From NCBI GenBank assembly GCA_021791635.1, contig JAJYWF010000014.1, positions 1 to 33,147 on the forward strand: a DNA stretch of 33,147 bases, read 5' to 3'. Below the pieces are notes generated by a model that saw only the letters and a list, made by a program, of their open reading frames with translations, had not been told where the DNA came from and ran no database searches. The position numbers and the translations under genes are program-made. Source of the stretch: Actinomycetes bacterium (GTDB lineage: Bacteria > Actinomycetota > Acidimicrobiia > Acidimicrobiales > RAAP-2). Shown here one piece after another: positions 1 to 6,622 of the stretch (position 1 is the stretch's first letter; every line of letters starts with the position of its first letter).

Positions 1-1300
1 GCCAGTGCTCGGTGCCCCACTTGCTGGTGTAGGCCGGGTCGACGGCGATGACGACGACCCCGATGTTGGTCGCCATCTGGACCAGGCGTTGACAGAACTT
101 GGAAGTCGGGATACCTGCGACCAAGCGTCGGAAGTTCTTCCCTCGTTTGCCCCGTGAAGGACGACACCCACTGTGCTCTCGACCCAGCTCCCAAGCCTCG
201 GCGAAGTCCAGGTTCTCGATCACGATGGCCCGACAGTTGCTGGCCAGGGCGGTGGCGAGCAGTGCAGAGATCACCTGGCGCAGGTGGCCGTCACGGGTGG
301 TGGCGGGCAGGCCGGCGAGTGCGAGCGGGATCGTGACCGGACGGCCGACCGGGTTCCCCGAGGGGGTCCGCCACCATTGCGTCGAGGTGACCGGCGTTGT
401 CATCGACGGCCATGACCCGGTGCCCTCGGAGCTGGTCGAGGGTGGGGAGCTCTTGGGGCGGGCACTTCCACGAGGCGTCCACGTACCAGCATCCCTTCGC
501 GGGTGCAAAGGTGATGTCGTAGCGGACGGCCCCGGTGGTTGCCTGGGCCGCCACCTCGTCACTGCGGCAGGAGAAGGCGACCGGGCACGACAGCCGGTAG
601 CGACCGTGGGGGCGGTTGGCCAGGTAGGCGAGCGCCTTGGAGAGCGCGATCTCCACCCAGTGCTCGTCGGGGTGCCAGCGGATCGTGACGTTGCCCCAGC
701 GCTGGTCCTTGTCCCCGCCGGCGGTCAAGAACAGCCGCTCGGCTCCCCAGCGTTCCTGCCACTGGGCATCGCTCAGACCGTCCTCGGCCAGGTTGTGATG
801 GGCTCTGGCCAGGGCTCTCCCGCCACGACAGTCCGAGACCCGCCCTCTGTTGAGGCGCTCTCCCACCACCATGAGCCGGTGTTCGAGCATCTGGAGACGG
901 CGCTGCTTTTGGAAACGCTCGTCCCTCGTCTCATAGCCATGGAGCCGCCCCCTGCGCTCGGCCAACGGGACCGAGAGACGGCGGCGTATCCGGGCAATGC
1001 GGGACTGGAGGCTCCGGTGCTCGGCTACGAGATTGCGAAGGACGAGCCCGAAGGCGCCCTCACTCTTCCTGGTGATCGCCCAGGCCCACCGAGACGAGCG
1101 CGTGGCCGCGAGCGAGCGCTTGCGCTCGCGGCGGGAGATGGCCTTCTCATTGGCGTCGAGCCTGCCCTGGCGGCACCGCTCGGCCATGTCCTTGGATGCG
1201 AGCGACCCGGGTAAGTGCCCACCGCCACGAGCACGGCAGCGTCAGTGTCGGTGGACTTCAGCCGGGGACGCACACGGGCACCTGACGGCGGTGCCACCAC
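1..1300 (-). pseudogene. TnpB-related RuvC nuclease of an IS607 element, frameshifted and partial
   Basis: The product belongs to the TnpB-related proteins of actinobacterial IS607 elements. TnpB proteins are RNA-guided RuvC-fold nucleases. Translation starts at GTG 1300 (VVAPPSGARVRPRL), but the frame breaks near 1208-1212, where an apparent one-base loss separates VAVGTY from GSLASKDMAERC. A second break, an extra base in the G run at 356-359 on the coding strand, separates MVADPLG from NPVGRPVTIPLAL. In the corrected frames the RuvC-I Asp lies in AVDDNAGHL and the RuvC-II Glu in IVIENLDF. The stretch DPAYTSKWGTEHW follows, where classical TnpB would begin its CxxC zinc finger; here no cysteines are present, as in the TnpB-related subfamily. 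The RuvC-III Asp and C-terminus lie beyond the left edge. Two frameshifts make a functional nuclease unlikely unless they are sequencing errors. Confidence 0.8.
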
Positions 1301-1332
1301 GAATGGTGGGGAGATTGCTCACAAGCGCTTCC

Positions 1333-2007
1333 TCACGGCTTCATCTTGCTCTTCGGCTGTAAGACTCCGACCGCCTTCGCCTGCTGGACTAGTGCCATCG
1401 GCCCCACGTCGTGGGCAGCCCAACGCAGAGCCTTCTCTGCCCGGTTACGGGCCGAGCGGCGTCCGTAGAGGCGGGCACAGAAGCTGGTGCGCACCTGGGT
1501 CTGCTCCAGCACCAGGTCGTCGTCGACCTCGCCTTCTGCGATCACCACCAGGCGCCGACCATGAGCCGACAGTGCCGCTTCGACCAGCTCGGCGTTCATC
1601 GAGGCCAGGCGGTCTCGGTGCTCGACGACAACGGTGGTGACCGTGGGGTCGGCGAGCAATCGGCGAAGCTTGGTCCGTGAACCGTTCATCCCCGAGCCGA
1701 CCTCTGCTTCGACCCGGACCACTCGATGGCCGGTCTTGCCTGCCCACTCGGTGAGCGGTGCCACCTGGCGGTCCAGATCTCCCCGCTGGTCGCGAGAGGA
1801 CACACGGGCGAAGAGCCCGAGCGTCTCTTCTGGAATAGAGAGGACGGCCTCGGGGGAGACGAGCAACGTCTGCTGGTTCACCCGGACCGCCGTCACCCGG
1901 AGCATGCCCGCATGGAACCAGCTGTATGCGGTCTGGGGGTGGATGCCCTGGCGACGTGCCCACTCGGTCAAGTTCACACACTCGCTACTACTCGAACGTG
2001 TGTGCAT
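1333..2007 (-). CDS. tnpA: IS607-family serine recombinase (transposase TnpA)
   Basis: This enzyme excises and integrates the IS607 element by serine-recombinase chemistry. An N-terminal MerR-like helix-turn-helix (VNLTEWARRQGIHPQTAYSW) is followed by the catalytic serine motif ARVSSRDQ near residue 70, the recombinase core with EHRDRLASMNAELVEAAL, and a C-terminal ARLYGRRSARNRAEKAL helix. All are hallmarks of IS607 TnpA. At 224 aa it is slightly longer than usual. The extra N-terminal residues before VNLTEWA suggest that the real start may be GTG 1977 rather than ATG 2007; neither has a clear ribosome binding site. The reading frame is intact. The stop is 32 bp upstream of the tnpB-related start, as expected for co-transcription. 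Confidence 0.9.
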   Translation of the reverse strand: MHTRSSSSECVNLTEWARRQGIHPQTAYSWFHAGMLRVTAVRVNQQTLLVSPEAVLSIPEETLGLFARVSSRDQRGDLDRQVAPLTEWAGKTGHRVVRVEAEVGSGMNGSRTKLRRLLADPTVTTVVVEHRDRLASMNAELVEAALSAHGRRLVVIAEGEVDDDLVLEQTQVRTSFCARLYGRRSARNRAEKALRWAAHDVGPMALVQQAKAVGVLQPKSKMKP

Positions 2008-2057
2008 GGTGTATCACTGACTGATGTTGGAGCAGTTCGCTACCCCACTCGTGTCGG

Positions 2058-2072
2058 CCTCTCAGGCAGAGG
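2058..2072. terminator. Weak hairpin after the carboxylesterase stop
   Basis: CCTCT (2058-2062) and AGAGG (2068-2072) form a 5-bp stem with a 5-nt loop just downstream of the minus-strand esterase stop. There is no T-tract. It could be a terminator, or a structure at the end of the IS607 element. Support is low. Confidence 0.2.
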
Positions 2073-2077
2073 GGCAT

Positions 2078-3622
2078 CTACTCCCACACGGCCAGCTCGG
2101 TGTGCCGTGGCCCGTCTTCAACGCCAGATTCCGGTCCGAACACCATCGTTGCCCTTCGGTCTTCGTCCCAGCGCGGCCACTCGCCCACAAGTGGGTGTGA
2201 CGGATCACCGTGCCAAGCGAAGGAGGTCCACGTGCTTTGCATCTTGTCCGACAAGGCATCAGCTTCGGGACCCGAGCCCGAGAACAGAGAAATCGCCGGA
2301 TGACGGTGAGTACCGAAGACGAAGGGAATCTCCAGGGCGTGACATGAGCCCAGGAACCCTCCGAAGGCTGGGGTCTCCCACGTGAACAGATATACAAAGG
2401 TCTGTCTCTGATGGATCACCTGGGAGCTTGCCACCCTGAGAGACGGGACGCGAAAGACGAGGTCGCTTCCGGCCGCCACCCAGAGCTCGCGCGGTGTGAC
2501 CTTCTCTCCTCGCTGCTCCCTGGCCCACCGATAGGCCTTGACCACATCCTCTGGACGGTGATCCGGATGAACCTGAGCCAGCCAGCGCAACAACCCTTCG
2601 TCATCCAAGTTGGCAAGGCGCGCGTCCGCCAGAGCGAAGAACGTCAGCTCGTCGCGGTTGGTTCCTATCAAAAGCGCCACGCCTGCCGCTTCTCCGCCAG
2701 CAACGGCATCCAGTGGTTGCCGAGGAAGGAGGTGTCCGTCAATTACGGGCAAGAACGGAAGTGGCAGCTCTCCGGCAGGCGGAGGCCGGTTCTGGATCTC
2801 CTGCGTTGCTGCCACCAGTTCCGCCGCCGGAATACCCAGCAGCGCTGTACGAGTGATCTCTCGGACACCGAGAAGCTTGGCCAGTTCTTCGGCCGCCCGG
2901 ACTGCTTGGTTCGGCGAGTGCGTGTAGGGAGGTCCGCTTTGGACGATGGCCCGTTGGAAGAGGCCACGTGCTGCAGGCATGCCAAGAAGAGCGGAGATGC
3001 TCATTCCTCCGGCTGACTCGCCGAACACCGTCACGTTCCCCGGGTCACCTCCGAACGATGCGATGTTCTCCTGAACCCAACGCAGAGCGGCCAACTGGTC
3101 CCGAAGGCCCCAGTTCCCTCCCACCGTCGACCCAGTGCCTTCGGCCAGTGCCGGGTGACCCAGGAAGCCCAGAGCGCCCAGGCGGTAATTCACGGTGACG
3201 ACGACGACACCCCCGTGGCGAGCAAGCTGTCCTCCGCGGTACAGCAGGCTGGAACCACTACCGCTGGTGAACCCACCTCCATGGATCCACACCATCACCG
3301 GCCTACCCTGCCCATTTGGAGCCACGTCTTCATCCGGTGTTGAGCCATGTGGCGTCCACACGTTGAGGGTGAGACAGTTCTCGTCTTGCTCCAGAGGATC
3401 CCCAGGTATGGCCACACCAGGGGTTGGGGGCGGTTGAGGGGCGATCGGACCGAACTCTGACGCCTCCCGGATGCCCGACCACCGAAGTGGAGGCTCGGGA
3501 GGACGCCAGCGGCGTACACCATCAGGAGAGCGGCCGTAGGGAATTCCCGAGAACGCCCAAACACCCTGCCGTTCGATTCCTCGAAGACGCCCTCCGGCTA
3601 CTGAAACCACCCCGTCGAACAC
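2078..3622 (-). CDS. Type-B carboxylesterase (alpha/beta hydrolase)
   Basis: The protein hydrolyses carboxylic esters with a Ser-Glu-His triad. The family signatures are complete: FSGIPYG near residue 25, DENCLTLNVWTP (80-91), the oxyanion-hole HGGG (114-117), the nucleophile elbow GESAGG with Ser203, the acid Glu325 in GTNRDE, and the catalytic His428 in GSCHALEIPFVFG. The 514-aa length is normal for the family, so the nearby IS607 element has not truncated it. No signal peptide is visible, so it is probably cytoplasmic. The substrate cannot be read from sequence. The start is GTG 3622. A -10-like TAGGGT ends 6 nt upstream, which would give a leaderless transcript. It is divergent from the NlpC/P60 gene and has no obvious pathway link to the glycan genes. 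Confidence 0.93.
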   Translation of the reverse strand: MFDGVVSVAGGRLRGIERQGVWAFSGIPYGRSPDGVRRWRPPEPPLRWSGIREASEFGPIAPQPPPTPGVAIPGDPLEQDENCLTLNVWTPHGSTPDEDVAPNGQGRPVMVWIHGGGFTSGSGSSLLYRGGQLARHGGVVVVTVNYRLGALGFLGHPALAEGTGSTVGGNWGLRDQLAALRWVQENIASFGGDPGNVTVFGESAGGMSISALLGMPAARGLFQRAIVQSGPPYTHSPNQAVRAAEELAKLLGVREITRTALLGIPAAELVAATQEIQNRPPPAGELPLPFLPVIDGHLLPRQPLDAVAGGEAAGVALLIGTNRDELTFFALADARLANLDDEGLLRWLAQVHPDHRPEDVVKAYRWAREQRGEKVTPRELWVAAGSDLVFRVPSLRVASSQVIHQRQTFVYLFTWETPAFGGFLGSCHALEIPFVFGTHRHPAISLFSGSGPEADALSDKMQSTWTSFAWHGDPSHPLVGEWPRWDEDRRATMVFGPESGVEDGPRHTELAVWE

Positions 3623-3628
3623 GATGGC

Positions 3629-3634
3629 ACCCTA
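3629..3634 (-). promoter_or_regulatory. -10-like hexamer for a leaderless carboxylesterase mRNA
   Basis: TAGGGT on the minus strand lies exactly 6 nt before GTG 3622, which would put the transcription start on the start codon. No convincing -35 is seen. The same -10 to GTG spacing occurs at 14566-14578 and 18301-18289. Confidence 0.35.
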
Positions 3635-3709
3635 CCGGGCGATTGGAACGGGAACGCGAACCAGCACCTCCCGGATGCAATCCCGAGTCGAAGTCATCGG
3701 GCCCGCCCC

Positions 3710-3738
3710 TTGGATTCTGTGGTCAATGCGGTTATTGT
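3710..3738 (+). promoter_or_regulatory. Sigma70-like promoter of the NlpC/P60 gene
   Basis: TTGGAT (3710-3715) and TATTGT (3733-3738) are separated by 17 nt, with GTG 3746 seven nucleotides after the -10. This fits a leaderless mRNA starting at 3746. The -10 sits inside the 9-bp tandem repeat at 3718-3762. The codon TTG at 3710 therefore looks like the -35 element rather than a start codon. Confidence 0.5.
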
Positions 3739-3762
3739 GGCCAATGTGGCAAGTGTGAAATG
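3718..3762 (+). repeat. Five degenerate 9-bp tandem repeats over the nlpC promoter and start
   Basis: Five consecutive nonamers share the frame TGYGGYNAW: TGTGGTCAA, TGCGGTTAT, TGTGGCCAA, TGTGGCAAG and the more diverged TGTGAAATG. They cover the spacer, the -10 and the first codons of the gene. They may be a repeated regulator binding site or a slippage product. Confidence 0.6.
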
Positions 3763-5074
3763 GGGGCTGGGACGTCCAAACGGGCCACAACACCGGTATC
3801 GAGCACCCCTGATCGGTGCTCTGGTCGCATCCCTCGCCGCCGCTTCACTGGTTCTCGCGCCCCCAATCGGTCCCGCCGGAGCCACGAGCGGTGCGACAAG
3901 CGCGACGCCTACAAGACCTGGAACAACCCAGATCACAAGTACTCAGCAGGAGGCCAGCTCCCTGGAGGCCACCATTGCCCAGCAAGAGCAGCAGTCAGCC
4001 GCCTTGAGCCAGCGCTTCGATGCCGCCCAACAGCAGATCGACACCCTCCAAGCCGAGCTGGCCGTCACCGAATCTCGGCTGCTGAGGATCCGGTCCCAGA
4101 TCACGACCGACAGAGCCCGACTGGCCAAAGATGCAGTCCGGGCTTACATGTTCGGAGACGTGGCGACGCAAATCGCCGCGGTGTTCTCGACGTCGGCCAA
4201 CGGAATCGACGACCGCGTCGAGTACGAGAACACGGTGATCGGCGACGTCTCGGCCGACGCCGCTTCACTCGGCCAGGCTGAGTCAAGCATGACCACCGAC
4301 GAGGCCCACCAGAAGGCCGAAGTGAGTGGTGCTCAGGCCGCAGCACAACAGGCGGAACAGCTCCGCCAGTCCAATGAGGCGGCGACTGCGCAGACCGAAG
4401 CCACTCTCCAAAAGGTGCAGGGCACGTTGGCCCAGGAAGTCGCCGCTGCGGCCCGGGCCAAGGCCATTCAGGAAGCCGCCGCGGCGCAGGCGGCTCGCTC
4501 GGCAGCCGCGGCGCAAGCCGCCGCGGCGCAGGCGGCAGCGGCGGCGACGGTCGTCGCTACCGTCGATGGGAGCGGTACATCCACCGCTTCCATCACAGCT
4601 GCCAATCAAGCAGCGGCGGCGGCAAGTCACGACCAAGGTGGAACACCATCTGGGGCAGGCACTCCGACTTCCGTCGGAGGGAGCGGATCATCCAACAGTG
4701 CCGGTTTGGCGGCCGTGCGGGCAGCTATATCTCAGCTGGGAGTTCCCTACGTATGGGGGGGAGAGACTCCCGGAATCGGATTCGACTGCTCGGGCCTCAC
4801 GCAATGGGCCTGGGCACAGGCCGGCGTGTCGATCCCGCGCACAGCGGCAAGCCAGTACGCGGCTGTGCCCCATGTGGCGCTCAACGATCTGGAGCCCGGG
4901 GACCTCCTCTTCTACTTCAACCTGGACGGGGACGGCATCGTGGACCACGTCGTCATGTTCGTAGGATCGGGGCCATATGGCTCACAAACCATCATCCAGG
5001 CACCCGAGACCGGAGAAACCGTCTCGTACTCCCCTCTCTTCACGTTCGGGCTGATCGGTGCTGGTCAGCCTTAG
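3746..5074 (+). CDS. Secreted coiled-coil NlpC/P60 peptidoglycan hydrolase
   Basis: Predicted cell-wall endopeptidase that cleaves stem peptides, related in layout to RipA/RipC and PcsB-type hydrolases. Numbering from GTG 3746 (442 aa): a basic N-terminus, then a signal or anchor segment (residues 21-40, ending near PAGATS). A long coiled coil follows (65-240, rich in Q, A and E), with the conserved-looking patch AVRAYMFGD around 130-138. After that come an Ala/Gln repeat linker (243-267) and a Gly/Ser linker. The C-terminal NlpC/P60 domain (about 320-442) has VPYVWGGETP, the nucleophile Cys348 in FDCSGLTQWAW and His401 in VDHVVMFVG. GTG 3755 is another possible start. The coiled coil probably autoinhibits the enzyme or docks it to the division machinery, as known for PcsB-like proteins. 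It lies upstream of the glycan cluster and fits wall remodelling. Confidence 0.9.
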   Translation: MASVKWGLGRPNGPQHRYRAPLIGALVASLAAASLVLAPPIGPAGATSGATSATPTRPGTTQITSTQQEASSLEATIAQQEQQSAALSQRFDAAQQQIDTLQAELAVTESRLLRIRSQITTDRARLAKDAVRAYMFGDVATQIAAVFSTSANGIDDRVEYENTVIGDVSADAASLGQAESSMTTDEAHQKAEVSGAQAAAQQAEQLRQSNEAATAQTEATLQKVQGTLAQEVAAAARAKAIQEAAAAQAARSAAAAQAAAAQAAAAATVVATVDGSGTSTASITAANQAAAAASHDQGGTPSGAGTPTSVGGSGSSNSAGLAAVRAAISQLGVPYVWGGETPGIGFDCSGLTQWAWAQAGVSIPRTAASQYAAVPHVALNDLEPGDLLFYFNLDGDGIVDHVVMFVGSGPYGSQTIIQAPETGETVSYSPLFTFGLIGAGQP

Positions 5075-5103
5075 TCGGCACCACTGTGCGAGAAGCTGGG
5101 TGA

Positions 5104-5149
5104 GAGCACACGGTGATCCCACTCCGGGACGGGTCACACCCGGATGCTC
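5104..5149 (+). terminator. Two-tier hairpin after the NlpC/P60 gene
   Basis: An outer stem GAGCA/TGCTC (5104-5108 with 5145-5149) encloses an inner stem TCCGGG/CCCGGA (5123-5128 with 5139-5144). It lies 30 nt after the stop and directly before the next promoter. No U-tract follows, which is common for high-GC actinobacterial terminators. Confidence 0.4.
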
Positions 5150-5150
5150 A

Positions 5151-5179
5151 TTGACACGCGGTCATTAGAGCGACATGAT
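5151..5179 (+). promoter_or_regulatory. Consensus-like sigma70 promoter for the glycan cluster
   Basis: A perfect TTGACA (-35, 5151-5156) is followed after exactly 17 nt by CATGAT (-10, 5174-5179), one base away from TATGAT. Transcription would start near 5186, leaving a leader of about 170 nt before the GTG at 5357. This is the best promoter by sequence in the window and could drive genes from 5357 to beyond 13 kb. Confidence 0.6.
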
Positions 5180-5266
5180 CTTAGGGATCTGCGATGGCGG
5201 CCGCAGGTAGTGGACTCGGCTCGAGATGCACGCCAGGCACTGATCTGATTGTGCGGGAGTATTCTG

Positions 5267-5356
5267 ATCGCCGTCCGCGGGGAGCTGGGCCGGCGATGAG
5301 GGGATGGCGGGGAGCATGGGGGGAACTGCGGATACGCAGTGGGCGGAGGTCACCCG
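5267..5356 (+). promoter_or_regulatory. Structured mRNA leader ahead of the DPM-like GT2
   Basis: The predicted 5' leader holds two clean stems. One is ATCGCCG/CGGCGAT (5267-5273 with 5291-5297, 7 perfect pairs around a 17-nt loop). The other is ACTGCG-GATA-CGCAGT (5325-5340, 6 perfect pairs, tetraloop). Between them lies a purine-rich run of G's. The second hairpin ends 4 nt before the strong ribosome binding site GGAGGT (5345-5350), so folding could affect translation. I recognise no known riboswitch class. Confidence 0.45.
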
Positions 5357-6568
5357 GTGATCGCGCCGGCCCCAGAGCACTCCAATCGCCCCGGAATGGC
5401 ATTCCGGATCAGCGCTCGCCGCGATCCGAGGCCCGATCCCCGCGACCTCGCACTTACGATCGTCATTCCGGCCTTCAACGAAGAGGCTCGCCTAGATGAC
5501 TCCCTCCCACTACTCACAGTGGGCGCCGCCACCGGCGCCATCGACCCCGCAACCACCGAGATCATCGTCGTGGATGACGGCAGCACCGACTGCACCGCCG
5601 AACGTGCTCTCGCCCTGCTCAGGAGATTCCCGCATTCCCGTGCCGTCCGCCTTCATCGCAACGTCGGCAAAGGTGGTGCGGTTCGCGCCGGAGTGGCTCA
5701 GGTCCGGTCACCAGTCTCAGTGTTCATGGACTCCGACATGTCCGTGGATCCTTCGCAACTTCCCCAGTTGCTCGCCGCTCTGGAGCAGGCAGACGTCGCC
5801 ATCGGATCCCGCGCACTCCCGACGTCGACGGTCATCTGCGACAACTTCGGACGCATCATCATGGGCCGCATGTTCAACCGCGTGGTCAATGCTGCCACCA
5901 AGTTGTCGCTCGAAGATACGCAATGCGGGTTCAAGGCCTTCCGGACTCCCATTGCTCGCCTCCTGTTCCAATTCACCCGCACCGAGCGATTTGCCTTTGA
6001 TGTCGACCTATTGGTCCTCGCTCGTAGGCTCGGCCTGAGGATTGCTGAGGTTCCGGTCTTCTGGCGTCACGTCGGAGGAAGTCGGGTGCGCATGTTGCGT
6101 GACCCACTGTCGATGTTGAGCGACGTAATGAGTATCAAAGTCGATAGCCATTCGACTCAGTCGACCGGTGGCTTAGTCGTCATGTCGGATGAGGCGAAGC
6201 AGGATCTGGTGCCGGCGATCCAGGCAGTGCTGGATGAAAATTATCAGTACGTGCCCGGTCGCTCCCCGCTCATATGCACCCTCGAAGGTGGAGGGGCACT
6301 CGTCCTATTCCCAATGACTCCCGAGAGCGAAGCCTGGGAGTTCGCCGAGTGCCTTACTACGCGCTTTCCCCAATTCCGGGTGTCGTACCAGAGGTTCGGT
6401 ATCGAAGATCTGGCGCGCCACGAACTCTGGAGCGCGAGTTCGAGCTGCGGTCATTCAACGTCATTCAGGGCTAATGCCGTTGACGCCAGCGCCAGAGCTC
6501 TCAATCGCCCCATGTCTTCATCTCCGGGAGGCCAGATCGCCTCAAGCATCACCCCCCTGGTCACTTGA
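5357..6568 (+). CDS. DPM1/ALG5-like family 2 glycosyltransferase with a C-terminal extension
   Basis: Predicted polyprenyl-phosphate sugar synthase: it would transfer a sugar from a nucleotide donor to polyprenyl phosphate on the cytoplasmic side and so supply lipid-linked donors to GT-C enzymes. The start GTG 5357 is fixed by GGAGGT six nucleotides upstream. Residues 33-260 form a GT2 domain with TIVIPAFNEEARL, VVDDGSTDCTAERA (70-83), NVGKGGAVRAG (101-111), the metal-binding MDSDMS (123-128), GSRALP, the family hallmark DTQCGFKAFR (186-195) and EVPVFWRH. No membrane helices are seen. About 135 residues follow the catalytic domain (from about 268) and match nothing I recognise; the last 60 are Ser/Ala-rich and may be poorly conserved. 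The AftD-like and YfhO-like proteins are plausible users of its product. Confidence 0.88.
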   Translation: MIAPAPEHSNRPGMAFRISARRDPRPDPRDLALTIVIPAFNEEARLDDSLPLLTVGAATGAIDPATTEIIVVDDGSTDCTAERALALLRRFPHSRAVRLHRNVGKGGAVRAGVAQVRSPVSVFMDSDMSVDPSQLPQLLAALEQADVAIGSRALPTSTVICDNFGRIIMGRMFNRVVNAATKLSLEDTQCGFKAFRTPIARLLFQFTRTERFAFDVDLLVLARRLGLRIAEVPVFWRHVGGSRVRMLRDPLSMLSDVMSIKVDSHSTQSTGGLVVMSDEAKQDLVPAIQAVLDENYQYVPGRSPLICTLEGGGALVLFPMTPESEAWEFAECLTTRFPQFRVSYQRFGIEDLARHELWSASSSCGHSTSFRANAVDASARALNRPMSSSPGGQIASSITPLVT

Positions 6569-6622
6569 TCGTTCCCACGCCTTCACCAATTTCGTGTCGA
6601 CATCACGATTAGGCCATGCGCG

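Larger units (their letters stand above)
1..2057 (-). mobile_element. IS607-type insertion element, left part outside the window
   Basis: Two adjacent minus-strand genes form the classical IS607 pair: a MerR-HTH serine recombinase (tnpA) followed 32 bp later by a TnpB-related gene. The second gene runs off the left edge, so only the upstream end of the element is present. IS607 elements have no terminal inverted repeats, so the right boundary cannot be fixed by eye. It must lie between the tnpA start (about 2007) and the carboxylesterase stop at 2078, and 2057 is only a guess. The recombinase is intact but the tnpB-related gene carries two frameshifts. The element could therefore still move but is probably an ageing copy. 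Confidence 0.75.

Noticed and set aside
3710-3745. TTG 3710 as start of the NlpC/P60 protein
   Set aside because: These bases fit a -35 and spacer better. GTG 3746 or 3755 puts the signal peptide close to the N-terminus.
3424-4281. 285-codon plus-strand frame with a CGQCGYCGQCGKCE stretch suggesting a metal-binding protein
   Set aside because: The Cys pattern is only the 9-bp promoter repeat read in another frame. The rest overlaps the esterase start and NlpC signal region and has no motif.
5186-5356. A known c-di-AMP (ydaO) or other named riboswitch
   Set aside because: I could not find the conserved core sequences of any class I remember, so only a structured leader is claimed.
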